Origin: Galbibacter marinus
GTDB lineage: Bacteria; Bacteroidota; Bacteroidia; Flavobacteriales; Flavobacteriaceae
NCBI RefSeq assembly: GCF_000300875.1
Contig: NZ_AMSG01000006.1
Coordinates: 1-64,000, forward strand
Length of the DNA: 64,000 nt
Reading direction: 5' to 3'
Made by a program: the position numbers and the translations under genes. Shown here in pieces: positions 44,259 through 53,273 of this stretch. The notes under the pieces are model-generated. The model saw only the letters and a list, made by a program, of their open reading frames with translations. It did not search any database and had not been told where the DNA came from. Positions within the stretch are counted from its first letter, which is position 1; each line of letters begins with the position of its first letter.

Positions 44259-44596
44259 CTACTGTTTTTGATATTGTAGAAGTATTGATTTTTAATTTAA
44301 AACAAAGCGTAATCGCTAAAAAATTAAATGATTTTTCAGCCAAAATGAGAATAATCAGTTAAAAAGTTTATTTTTTTATTGAAATATTCAACTTTCATTT
44401 CTTAGAAATAATGTGATGGGAACCCTTGGATTTACTGTAACATAATTGGGATTAGAATTCTGCTAATGTATATTTAAACACCTTTAAGTGGTTTTAATTC
44501 AATGCTTTAGCGGTTTGTGTTAAATTTTTTATTATATTTAAGGTTTATTTATCATAAAGATAACCCTCTAATGTAGCTGCTGCTTTTTTCTAAAAA
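44259..44596. other. AT-rich gene-free stretch upstream of histidine kinase
   Basis: About 340 bases of AT-rich sequence that should carry the promoter of system 2. TTTG at 44514-44517 and TATATTTA at 44533-44540 resemble promoter boxes, but their 15-base spacing is too short. Nothing else is evident. Confidence 0.35.
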
Positions 44597-46663
44597 ATGG
44601 GAAAAAATATGGTCAGATATCAGATTGTTGTACTTCTTTTTGGTATAGTGCTGATAGTATTTTTTAACCGTTGTCAAAAGACTTCCCATAAATCCGATCA
44701 GACCTACACCGATACAGAAGCCAAAGCCGCTATGCTTATTTCCAAAGCAAAAGCAAATCACTCTGATTCCACTATTATATACTTAAAAGAAGCCTTAGGA
44801 CTTGTCGATCATCTAAAGCAGGATTCTACTGCCGGAAAGTATCTTGAAAAGATTAGCACTCAAGCGATATATCTAAAGGACTCCGTCCTTTTTAATACGG
44901 CCAATGCCAAAGCCATGGAACTTGCGGTAAAGACAGGGGATTCATTAAGTATGGGACATGCGCATTGGAACTATGGTATTTGGTATCTTAATGAGGAACG
45001 CTTTGACAGTGCGTATTATCAGTATGATAAAGCCCAACATCATTTTGAAAACCAAGGACATTTATATTATGCCGGAAAGATACATTATAATAAAGCCTCT
45101 ATCCTTTGTCGAAACAAACATTATACAGGAGCTGAAGTGGAAGTGTTTAGGGCGTTAAAGTTATTTGAGCCCAATAAAAACTACAAACAGCTTTACCTGT
45201 GTTATAATCTTCTAGGGATCATCTATAACGAATTAAAGGAATATGAAAACGCAATTGATGCTTATACCAAAGGTTTAGGGTATTTAAAAAATGTGAAAGA
45301 TCCCGGTCTTTTTCGTGACCACACCCTAAACAATGTCGGAGTCCTCTATCATAAGTCCGGAGACTATCAGAAGGCTGTTTCTTATTTTGATAAGGCACTG
45401 GAGAATCCAGGGGTACAAAAAACGGATAAGGCGCTTTATGCCCGATTATTAGATAATAGAGCTTATAGCCGACTAAAGCTTAAAGATACCACAGGACTTT
45501 ACACGGAGTATAATCGGGCTTTAAAGATCAGGGATAGTTTGGAATCCAAACTGGGAGTGATAACAAGTAAGCATCACTTGGCTTGGTACCGTGCTTATGC
45601 AGGAGATACCCTAAGGGCAATCCAATTAGCCAAGGAATCGTATCAATTGGCAAAGTCGATTCAAAGCAATAGTGATGTGCTTGATAACTTAGAATTGCTG
45701 GCTGCAATTGATCCTGTGAATGTCGCGGGGTATCAAAAAGAACAGATTTCTTTAATTAATAAATTACGTAATCACGAGCGCCAGACCCGTAATAAGTTTA
45801 TGGCGATCCAATATGAGGCTCAGAAATATAAACAACAGACTGCGAAGCTTTCTGTAATAAATAACAAGAGACTCAATCTTATAGGGTTTTTGCTTGTCTT
45901 ACTGGTCTTTTTATTTATCTGTTATCGACAGCATGTTCGATACAAGCAGTTACAGTTAGAAACTGCCCAGCAGAAAGCTGATATGGATTTATATATTTTA
46001 CTACACAAACAATTGGAGAAATACGAAGAGGGCAGAGAAGAGGAGCGCCTTAGAATTTCCCAGGAGCTTCACGAAGGATTGCTTCCTGAATTTTATGCTG
46101 TTCGGATGGATCTGGAAGATTTAAGTCTCGAAGGGGATGCTGAAAGTTTAACACGCTATAGAAAATGCATTGAAGAACTCAAACATATTTATAAAGGGAT
46201 ACGGGGTGTCTCTCATACTTTAAGAGCCAGCAGAATTTTTACATCTGTAAACTTCACAGCTATTATTGTAGATCTCGCAAAAGAAAGGGCTGTCACCGGA
46301 AAATTTAAGCTTATTATAGATACCGATTTAAATATTGATTGGTCGAAATATGAGAGGCTCACTAAAATGGATCTTTACTATTATATCAATGAAGCATTAC
46401 AAAATTGTATTGTACACGCTAAAGCTACCAAGGTTACATTAAAACTCAAAATTCAGGGGCAGTCCCTGGTGGTAATCGTTGCAGATAATGGAGTAGGGAT
46501 GTCAAAAGTGAGCTCCAAAGGTATCGGTCTTAAAAATATGCAATCTCGCATTGATAAATTAAAAGGAAAATTCACTATTGAATCTACCCAGGGTAAAGGA
46601 ACTAAGCTAGTTATGACCATTCCTTACCCAACTTCAAATAGCCTAAACCCAAACCTTTCATGA
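44597..46663 (+). CDS. TPR sensor histidine kinase (system 2)
   Basis: A 688-residue paralogue of the kinase at 37749: N-terminal membrane segment (VVLLFGIVLIVFF), periplasmic TPR domain (~110-400), one helix (~430-450), then ERLRISQELHEGLLPEF with His at about 491 and an HATPase domain (NEALQNCIVHAKA, VADNGVGMS, KGIGLKNM). The length and TPR order match system 1, but the acceptor helix and the linker differ. Its stop overlaps the start of the response regulator by 4 bases, so the two are co-translated. Confidence 0.87.
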   Translation: MGKNMVRYQIVVLLFGIVLIVFFNRCQKTSHKSDQTYTDTEAKAAMLISKAKANHSDSTIIYLKEALGLVDHLKQDSTAGKYLEKISTQAIYLKDSVLFNTANAKAMELAVKTGDSLSMGHAHWNYGIWYLNEERFDSAYYQYDKAQHHFENQGHLYYAGKIHYNKASILCRNKHYTGAEVEVFRALKLFEPNKNYKQLYLCYNLLGIIYNELKEYENAIDAYTKGLGYLKNVKDPGLFRDHTLNNVGVLYHKSGDYQKAVSYFDKALENPGVQKTDKALYARLLDNRAYSRLKLKDTTGLYTEYNRALKIRDSLESKLGVITSKHHLAWYRAYAGDTLRAIQLAKESYQLAKSIQSNSDVLDNLELLAAIDPVNVAGYQKEQISLINKLRNHERQTRNKFMAIQYEAQKYKQQTAKLSVINNKRLNLIGFLLVLLVFLFICYRQHVRYKQLQLETAQQKADMDLYILLHKQLEKYEEGREEERLRISQELHEGLLPEFYAVRMDLEDLSLEGDAESLTRYRKCIEELKHIYKGIRGVSHTLRASRIFTSVNFTAIIVDLAKERAVTGKFKLIIDTDLNIDWSKYERLTKMDLYYYINEALQNCIVHAKATKVTLKLKIQGQSLVVIVADNGVGMSKVSSKGIGLKNMQSRIDKLKGKFTIESTQGKGTKLVMTIPYPTSNSLNPNLS

Positions 46664-47325
46664 AAAAACATTACAAAACACTCATTGTAGAAGATCATGT
46701 CTCCACCGCAAATGGAATAGCAGGTTTCCTTGACGAAATTAGTAATTCTACTGGTACCGAATTTACTACCCGAATTGCTTATAATTTGGCTGATGCTTTA
46801 ACTGCATTGAAAACAAAACCGTCCTTTGATTTGGTGTTTTTGGATATACGGCTGAAACCACAACCGGAAATTGGAATGAACTCCGGGGAGGATCTAGGAA
46901 GTGAGATACGCAAGCTTTATCCCGAAACCCTTATAATAGTTTCCACAATTCATGATGAACCCTTCTATATAGAGAATATTATGAAGAATGTTACTCCCGA
47001 AGGTTTTTTTGTGAAAGGCGATTTGGATCCTAAAAGTTTTGTCAGTGCTATTAAAACTGTACTCGATGATAGTCCTTATTTAAGTAAAACCGTTGTAAAA
47101 TATGTATCCCATAAGTTCAAGACTGATATTACCATTAACAGTTTAGATCGACAATTACTTTTCGAAATGGAGAAGGGTTTTACCATGAAGAAAATTGCAG
47201 ATAATCTTTTTTTCTCTAGGTCCACTGTTACAAAAATGAAGAAAAAACTAAAAATTACTTTAGGAGTAGAAGGTGGCAGTAATAAGGATTTAGTGGATAA
47301 AGCTCGTGAAATGGGCTTCATATGA
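46660..47325 (+). CDS. response regulator (system 2)
   Basis: A 221-residue regulator: REC domain with LIVEDHVST and phospho-Asp62 in VFLDIRLK, then an HTH (MKKIADNLFFSRSTVTKMKKKLK). It starts within the last codons of the kinase (ATGA overlap). The C-terminal DLVDKAREMGFI mirrors system 1. A likely target is the gene cluster 570 bases downstream, whose upstream region has three 22-bp-spaced repeats. Confidence 0.87.
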   Translation: MKKHYKTLIVEDHVSTANGIAGFLDEISNSTGTEFTTRIAYNLADALTALKTKPSFDLVFLDIRLKPQPEIGMNSGEDLGSEIRKLYPETLIIVSTIHDEPFYIENIMKNVTPEGFFVKGDLDPKSFVSAIKTVLDDSPYLSKTVVKYVSHKFKTDITINSLDRQLLFEMEKGFTMKKIADNLFFSRSTVTKMKKKLKITLGVEGGSNKDLVDKAREMGFI

Positions 47326-47760
47326 AAAATAACTTTTTGTTGTATGACTAATCAAGTATCTTTAAATACCAACACTCAAAAGCAAGCAATTCACATGAGT
47401 ACGTGCGCCTTTTTTATCGATCCATGTCTTAATTGTAACCTATTCCATAGACTCAATGGGCAATCATCATTCCTGATATAAAGCGCCATAACGCAAGTTC
47501 TTTTATATGGGGCTTTCTGTATTTTTCCGAATGCACTATTCTCTAAATCATTGTTCTAAGAATTTTAATTTAATATCTAAAAGGCATATGTTCGTTGGTA
47601 TAGCCTTACCTGAATTTCTGATAGGTTATTTACGGTAAAAGCACATAAAACAGGGCTTTATAAAGGATTTATTCAATGAATTTCAAAATTTCCAATTCCT
47701 ATATTGTATGAATTAGCTTATGAAAATCTTCGTTGGGTGTACTTTTTGCGTAATTTTTTT

Positions 47761-47815
47761 ACCCACATTGGCTCGTAGTATCACCCACTTTGGGTAATAT
47801 ATTTATCCACATTGG
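47761..47815. repeat. three iterons at exact 22-bp spacing
   Basis: ACCCACATTGG at 47761, ACCCACTTTGG at 47783 and ATCCACATTGG at 47805. The starts are exactly 22 bases apart, two helical turns, in the same orientation, so a dimer or oligomer could bind one face. The last ends 78 bases before the MauE-like gene. Otherwise 47326-47892 is a gene-free, AT-rich stretch. Confidence 0.6.
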
Positions 47816-47892
47816 CTCAAATTTTCAATCAGAATGTAAACCACTTTTTAAAAATCATATCCTAACTTTATCTTGTTTGAAATCAGGTAATT

Positions 47893-48369
47893 ATGAAAGT
47901 TTTGAAGTGGAATAAACAGTATAGCGGAATTATTATAGAGATCATTAGTGTTCTCTTTATAGTGTTGTTTGTGTATGCGGGGCTTACGAAACTTATGGAA
48001 GGGGATAAGTTTTTTAATAATCTGAATAACTCTCCCATTTTACCTGGTGATGCAACAGCTTATATTTTGAGCTGGGGAGTTCCAACCTTGGAGTTAGTAA
48101 TTGCCTTACTTATTGCAATCCCCAGAACAAAGCTTAAAGGGTTGTATGGCGCTTTAGGTCTAATGATTTTGTTTACACTCTACGTTGCAGGGATTGTATT
48201 TTTTAGCCCTTACACGCCTTGTTCTTGTGGAGGAGTATTGACACTGTTATCCTGGCCTCAGCATCTGGTAGTTAATATAAGTTTTGTGCTATTAGCGGTG
48301 TCGGCGATACGGTTATACCACATAAGGAAATTACCAAATAGAGAACTGCCTCATTACAAAGTGGAGTAG
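47893..48369 (+). CDS. MauE/DoxX-like redox membrane protein
   Basis: A 158-residue inner-membrane protein with four helices. It has a MauE/DoxX-type core (VLFIVLFVYAGLTKLMEG) and the motif SPYTPCSCGG between helices 3 and 4; the CSCGG cysteines are typical of these redox-associated proteins. It probably passes electrons to a periplasmic or secreted partner, perhaps the DUF6520-like protein encoded 146 bases downstream. Preceded by the triple iteron. Confidence 0.8.
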   Translation: MKVLKWNKQYSGIIIEIISVLFIVLFVYAGLTKLMEGDKFFNNLNNSPILPGDATAYILSWGVPTLELVIALLIAIPRTKLKGLYGALGLMILFTLYVAGIVFFSPYTPCSCGGVLTLLSWPQHLVVNISFVLLAVSAIRLYHIRKLPNRELPHYKVE

Positions 48370-48446
48370 GGGATATTGCTCTTATTCCAATGACAGCCTA
48401 CTTAATGAATTAAAAGTTTAGACCTAATTTTTTAGGTGTCAAGATA

Positions 48447-48464
48447 TTTTGTTGGCCAACAAAA
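48447..48464. repeat. perfect 18-bp palindrome upstream of DUF6520-like gene
   Basis: TTTTGTTGGCCAACAAAA, with no mismatch, 51 bases upstream of the start of the next gene. A smaller hairpin ACCTAA-TTTT-TTAGGT (48422-48437) precedes it. It could be an operator for the DUF6520-like gene, or the end of the MauE-like transcript. Confidence 0.55.
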
Positions 48465-48515
48465 GAAGGGAAGATCAGCCGAAAACCTGCCCAGAAGTAG
48501 GCAAAATTATTAATC

Positions 48516-48851
48516 ATGAAAAACACTAGAATCATGAGAAATTTAAAAACAATTTTACCGATGTTAGCCTTCGTATTGGCCATCGGTATGTCATTTGCGT
48601 TTGTAGGCGCAACGGAGGAGAAAGAGGTCTATGATACAAAATTCATCTTAGTGGAAGAGCCTAATGGTTGGGCTACAGTCGAAGGTGTAATTTGTGAACC
48701 TGACAATGACCAGTGTATCGTTAGGTTTGCTGAGGACCTTTCAACAGAGTATACTCTCTATAACTCTAAAAATGTAAATGATCCTGCAGAAGGGAATGGA
48801 GTTGTAATAACAAAAACGGGTTCGGCTCCTGATCCCGATCCTGAATTTTAG
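48516..48851 (+). CDS. DUF6520-like secreted protein
   Basis: A 111-residue protein with a Sec signal (ILPMLAFVLAIGMSFAFVGA) typical of the small DUF6520 proteins of flavobacteria. The mature part has two cysteines (VICEPDNDQCIVRF) and an acidic, proline-rich C-terminus. Function unknown; related proteins occur near MauE-like and TPR-kinase genes. It ends at a clear terminator. Confidence 0.65.
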   Translation: MKNTRIMRNLKTILPMLAFVLAIGMSFAFVGATEEKEVYDTKFILVEEPNGWATVEGVICEPDNDQCIVRFAEDLSTEYTLYNSKNVNDPAEGNGVVITKTGSAPDPDPEF

Positions 48852-48859
48852 TATTAATG

Positions 48860-48890
48860 ATATAGGAGTGCACTAATGGCACTCCTATAT
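48860..48890 (+). terminator. intrinsic terminator after DUF6520-like gene
   Basis: A 12-bp perfect stem, ATATAGGAGTGC (48860-48871) and GCACTCCTATAT (48879-48890), followed by TTTTATAA. It ends the MauE/DUF6520 unit. Confidence 0.8.
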
Positions 48891-48995
48891 TTTATAACTC
48901 TAACCGAGTCTATCCCGAATTTTGTGTTTTTCAAAATCATTTCTCTAGCTTGGTTCCAGGAAGAATACAAAATATTTTACAGTCCCCTCTAACCT

Positions 48996-51854
48996 TTACT
49001 GTTGTGATTTTTTATTCAACATTTTAAATTCAAAAGGATCTCTATTGAATAATTGTTGTGCTGTATTCAGAATATCACTCGGTGTGAGAGATTTTATATA
49101 TTCCACTTCCTGTTTCACACTTCTCCAAGGATATCCGCTTTTATAATAATCATGAATTTTCCCACTCACTTGTCTTCCACTAATTTTTTCCGCCTTCATA
49201 GATTGTAATTTTTCATTAATAAATTGTTCTAAAAACTCTACATCAACTACATTATTTTTGAAGGATTCAACAAATTCTTTTACTTGCTGAATTATTTGGT
49301 CTGTATCCTTTGGTCTAGAGCTAAATTCTATAAAAATTTCATTAAATAAGCGAGATTTATCAGAATTGGCGTATACTCCAATAAAATAAGTTTGTTGTTC
49401 TGCTTTTGATTTATATCTAATCTTTTGCATCATTAATGTGCTCATCATTTGTTGTAATAGCTTTAGTTTTATTTCCTCTTTCCAGTTGAGATTTTTATTA
49501 TCTAAAGGTGAAAGGTATACCAACCTTCCTTTTATCTGTTGCATGAACTCAATGGATGGTATAGTTAATGAATAAGATGCCGGTAGATCAACACTTGTTG
49601 GTTTATTTATTGTTTTACATTTCTCTTTTTTATTTGTTGGTAAATTCCCCAAGTATTTTCTAGTTAAAGCTAATATTTTATCCTTTTTAAAATCCCCGGT
49701 GAAAACAAAGGTAAAGTCTTCCGCATTACCAAAGACATTCTGATAAATATCAAATGCCTGTTCCATATCTGTTCGATTTACACTTTCTAATGAATTATGG
49801 TTGTTGGGAAAAAGAGTACCATCTCCAATGATATCTCTAATCTTACTTCTAAACGCATCTTCGTTGATCGTTTTCATAACTAATGATGAACTACTTTTAA
49901 TTTTCCAATCTTTAAAAGCTAAACTATTTTTATTGGGAGCGGTAAAATATAAATACATTAATTGTAAAGCTGTTGTTAAATCCTTAAGTTTTACATTTCC
50001 TTTTATGCCTGCCTCATTATAGTTTATATATGGGGATATTCTTAGGTTTAAATCCTTGTCTCTAAAATATTTTTCCAATTCAAATCTATTCATTCCATTT
50101 ACACCTGAATTCCTTATAATCTCAGTTGAATTTAGAGCCGAATAATAATCTTTTTTTGGAAAACAACTAACCCCTTTAGAAGTAAAGCCATGAAAGCTTA
50201 TATTATCTCGCAGTTTATTACTTATTGAGGACAGTGAATCAAAAGGCTTGAGCACTATTCTCACACCATTATCCAGTTGGTACTCTTTAGCTCCAGGAAT
50301 AGAAACAACTTTTTCTTGAATCTTACTGGGCTTTAAATTTCGTATGGTAGATGGAGATAATAATACTTCGGGAATTCTCAGTTCTTTAAATTCAGATACA
50401 GGTGAATTATTAGCATCTTTAATCCATCTCCTGATTTCCTTTTCCGTATATGATAATGCATGATGGTTCGGAGGAGACAATATTATTATATCAATGTCAT
50501 TTGGATTAGTTTTAATATATTGTTTTATAAATTTATTAAATTCCGTTAAAGTAAGTTCCCTTATCAGTTTGGTTAAAATTGCTTTTTTATTTGATGGTAA
50601 TGCCTTTCTGTAAATGAAGTGGTCTCTGATGTTATTTCTCCAATAATGTATTCCTGTAGTATCTTTTTTATTTAAAGATCTGAGTTGTTTCTTTTTGCCT
50701 TCCATAAACTCCCTTTTAGAGAATCCCTTACTTTTTAATTGTTTTAAAAGCTGTATAGATTCTGAAATAACCTCTTTCTCTGAACCGTCTTCTATCCTTA
50801 TTTGCAAAGCTATCCCTAATGAAAAAGGTTTTATAAATGCTGGAAGTACATAAAAAGAAGTAGCATATTGCTGTTGTTGTTTTGTAATAAGCATTTCTCT
50901 TAATATATTCATGAATAACTGTCGTTTTTGATCATTTTTCAGAACGTTCAAGCCATACACCTCTTCCTGTATTTTTTGGCGCATGTATAGACGCATATAT
51001 ACAGCATCGTCTTTTGAATTTTTTTTTAAAAAAGGATGTTCTTCGCTAATAAATTGTGGAAAAGAATTCCTGTATTCTTCATAATTATTAATTGGAGATT
51101 GTAGGTTTTTGTTAGGTTTGGTCTTAGAAAACTTTTCTTTTATTTCATTTTCTATAAGATCCACATCTTTAATATCACCAATAACAACAATAGCCATTAA
51201 ATCAGTTCGGTACCAATCTTTATAAAAACGTTTAAGAGTTTTTTTCTTGAAATGTTCTATGTGTTTTATAAAATCGATTGGCGGAGTAGCTCCTCTTCCG
51301 ATCATCACACTTTCGAAATCACTAATCAAAGAGTTCGCTAGATATCCCCCCCTTTGTGCTTTTTCATTAATAATTACCCCGCGTTCACTATTAATGTATT
51401 CATCTTTAAACTCTAAATTCCATATAATATCTTGACATAACTGAAAAGCAATTTCTCGTTGCTCTTTTGTGCCAACTGATTCAAAAAAATACTGCGTAAA
51501 ATCAAAAGATGCGCTGCCATTGATTTGCCCTATTTTAAAACCTAAATCTTGCGCTTTTTCAATAGTCATATGCTTGCCTGATTTAAAGGCTATGTGTTCC
51601 ATAAAATGAGCAGACTCGTATTCATTTTCTAATGCAGATCCAGCCTTTATGAGTAATCGTACATCGAGTTGAGAGGATCCGTCTTTTATAGGTTTGATGT
51701 AATATTCGAGACCATTTAATAACTTTCCATGCCGTATACTTCTATCCAGAGGTATCGTATCCTGACTTCCTGATGAATGAACCATAAACATTCCCCCCAA
51801 GAAAAAGGTCAATAAAAACGATAAGACTTCTTTTTTTATGAATTTATTTTTCAT
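48996..51854 (-). CDS. M16 zinc metallopeptidase
   Basis: A 952-residue peptidase with two tandem M16 modules. The active module has the inverted zinc site HFMEH (His83, Glu86, His87) and the distal Glu in INSERGVIINEKAQ, about 75 residues on. The second module lacks it, as usual. A signal anchor (VLSFLLTFFLGGMFMV) implies export. Relatives degrade oligopeptides in the periplasm. It is the last gene of a SusC-SusD-M16 operon with 10-14 base gaps, so it probably digests peptides imported by that receptor. Confidence 0.88.
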   Translation of the reverse strand: MKNKFIKKEVLSFLLTFFLGGMFMVHSSGSQDTIPLDRSIRHGKLLNGLEYYIKPIKDGSSQLDVRLLIKAGSALENEYESAHFMEHIAFKSGKHMTIEKAQDLGFKIGQINGSASFDFTQYFFESVGTKEQREIAFQLCQDIIWNLEFKDEYINSERGVIINEKAQRGGYLANSLISDFESVMIGRGATPPIDFIKHIEHFKKKTLKRFYKDWYRTDLMAIVVIGDIKDVDLIENEIKEKFSKTKPNKNLQSPINNYEEYRNSFPQFISEEHPFLKKNSKDDAVYMRLYMRQKIQEEVYGLNVLKNDQKRQLFMNILREMLITKQQQQYATSFYVLPAFIKPFSLGIALQIRIEDGSEKEVISESIQLLKQLKSKGFSKREFMEGKKKQLRSLNKKDTTGIHYWRNNIRDHFIYRKALPSNKKAILTKLIRELTLTEFNKFIKQYIKTNPNDIDIIILSPPNHHALSYTEKEIRRWIKDANNSPVSEFKELRIPEVLLSPSTIRNLKPSKIQEKVVSIPGAKEYQLDNGVRIVLKPFDSLSSISNKLRDNISFHGFTSKGVSCFPKKDYYSALNSTEIIRNSGVNGMNRFELEKYFRDKDLNLRISPYINYNEAGIKGNVKLKDLTTALQLMYLYFTAPNKNSLAFKDWKIKSSSSLVMKTINEDAFRSKIRDIIGDGTLFPNNHNSLESVNRTDMEQAFDIYQNVFGNAEDFTFVFTGDFKKDKILALTRKYLGNLPTNKKEKCKTINKPTSVDLPASYSLTIPSIEFMQQIKGRLVYLSPLDNKNLNWKEEIKLKLLQQMMSTLMMQKIRYKSKAEQQTYFIGVYANSDKSRLFNEIFIEFSSRPKDTDQIIQQVKEFVESFKNNVVDVEFLEQFINEKLQSMKAEKISGRQVSGKIHDYYKSGYPWRSVKQEVEYIKSLTPSDILNTAQQLFNRDPFEFKMLNKKSQQ

Positions 51855-51868
51855 TGTAGTTTGCTAAT

Positions 51869-53263
51869 TTAGTACCCGTTATTTTGTGTCAGGTTAGGAT
51901 TTTTACTTCTTTCTTCTTCAGGTATGGGGTATAAAACATCAGTGTCCTGCCAGGATGTTTTTGTGCCACTTAAAATCTTTGGAGCCATTCCTGTACGTTT
52001 TATATCTAACCACCGATGGCCCCATTCGGTAAATAACTCTCTTTGTCTTTCTATCTGAATGGAGTCCAATAAAGCTTCTCCTGTAATGCCGGAATTTAGA
52101 TTCATAATCAGATCGAGATTTGCTCGCTCCCTTATTTTATCCAGATCTGTAATAGCTCCGGTTAGATTTTCTAGATGAACTTTTGCCTCCGCCCGTATAA
52201 AATATTGTTCTGCCAAGCGCATTACCATAGAATATTCCTTGATACCCTCTGAATCATGAATTCTATATTTAGTTGGATAGTAATAATCTTTGACATCAGT
52301 AGGAAATACACCTAACCAGTATTCAGATCTAATGTCTTTTTTTGAATATAACATCAATTGTTTTTTGGTAATGGCGGTGGGTTGATTAGATTGTGGAGGA
52401 GCACTTGTTAAAATAAAAATTCGAGGTTCATTTGGAATAACGCTTAAGGCCCTACCAGCTGGAGATATTTGCCAAATAGCTTCTTGGCTATTGGCTAAAA
52501 AAACCTGATCTAGGTCGTTTAGTAAAGCATAATTCTCAGTGCTGTTGATTACTTGAGTACTATATGTTTCCGCTTTTTCCCAATCTTCCAGAAATAAATA
52601 TACCCTAGCCATTAGAGCCATTGCTGTATATTTATTAGGTCGTATACGTTCTCCACCCTCATAGGACTCTCCTAAAATAGCAACAGCATTCTCTAAATCA
52701 TCAATTATAGCTTCATATATTTCTGTTTTTTCAGCCCTCGATGCTAAGGCATTTTCTCTGTAATCTGGGGATTGTATTAAAGGTACTTTCCCATATAAAT
52801 TGACAAGGTAGAAATAGACAAAAGCTCGCACAAATTGTACTTCGCCCATTAATTTAGCTTTCATCTCTTCAGATACTCCATTATATTTTCGCAGACCATC
52901 GATTACTGCATTACAGAGGTAAATAATATTATAGGCACTTGACCAAAGAGCTAAATTGTATGAGTTTTCTATTAAGATTTCGCTCTCTTCAAATTCGATC
53001 ATCTCTTCATTTAATGCAGTGGTTTGCAGTTCACCAGCAGATAATCCTCCCAAGAGAGTGACAGAACGGAAATTACCATTAGAAAAATCAGCCTTGAACA
53101 ATTCATTGTATATGCCAATTACAGCATTGTTTGCAGCTTCATCGCTACCGAAAACAGTTTCACTTACAATTTTTTGGTCGGGGACATCTACTTCAACAAA
53201 ATTTTCACAGGATGACTGCATAAAGAAGAAGAAAATGATTATAATATGTCTTGTGTTTTTCAT
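51869..53263 (-). CDS. SusD/RagB family surface lipoprotein
   Basis: A 464-residue lipoprotein (FFFMQSSC, Cys19), built from TPR-like helices as in SusD/RagB (AVIDGLRKYNGVSEEMKAKL, LMARVYLFLEDWEKAE, RQRELFTEWGHRWLDIKRTG near the C-terminus). It binds a nutrient on the cell surface and hands it to SusC. With a peptidase in the same operon, a peptide or protein ligand is more likely than a glycan. Confidence 0.9.
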   Translation of the reverse strand: MKNTRHIIIIFFFFMQSSCENFVEVDVPDQKIVSETVFGSDEAANNAVIGIYNELFKADFSNGNFRSVTLLGGLSAGELQTTALNEEMIEFEESEILIENSYNLALWSSAYNIIYLCNAVIDGLRKYNGVSEEMKAKLMGEVQFVRAFVYFYLVNLYGKVPLIQSPDYRENALASRAEKTEIYEAIIDDLENAVAILGESYEGGERIRPNKYTAMALMARVYLFLEDWEKAETYSTQVINSTENYALLNDLDQVFLANSQEAIWQISPAGRALSVIPNEPRIFILTSAPPQSNQPTAITKKQLMLYSKKDIRSEYWLGVFPTDVKDYYYPTKYRIHDSEGIKEYSMVMRLAEQYFIRAEAKVHLENLTGAITDLDKIRERANLDLIMNLNSGITGEALLDSIQIERQRELFTEWGHRWLDIKRTGMAPKILSGTKTSWQDTDVLYPIPEEERSKNPNLTQNNGY

Positions 53264-53273
53264 GATATAGATA

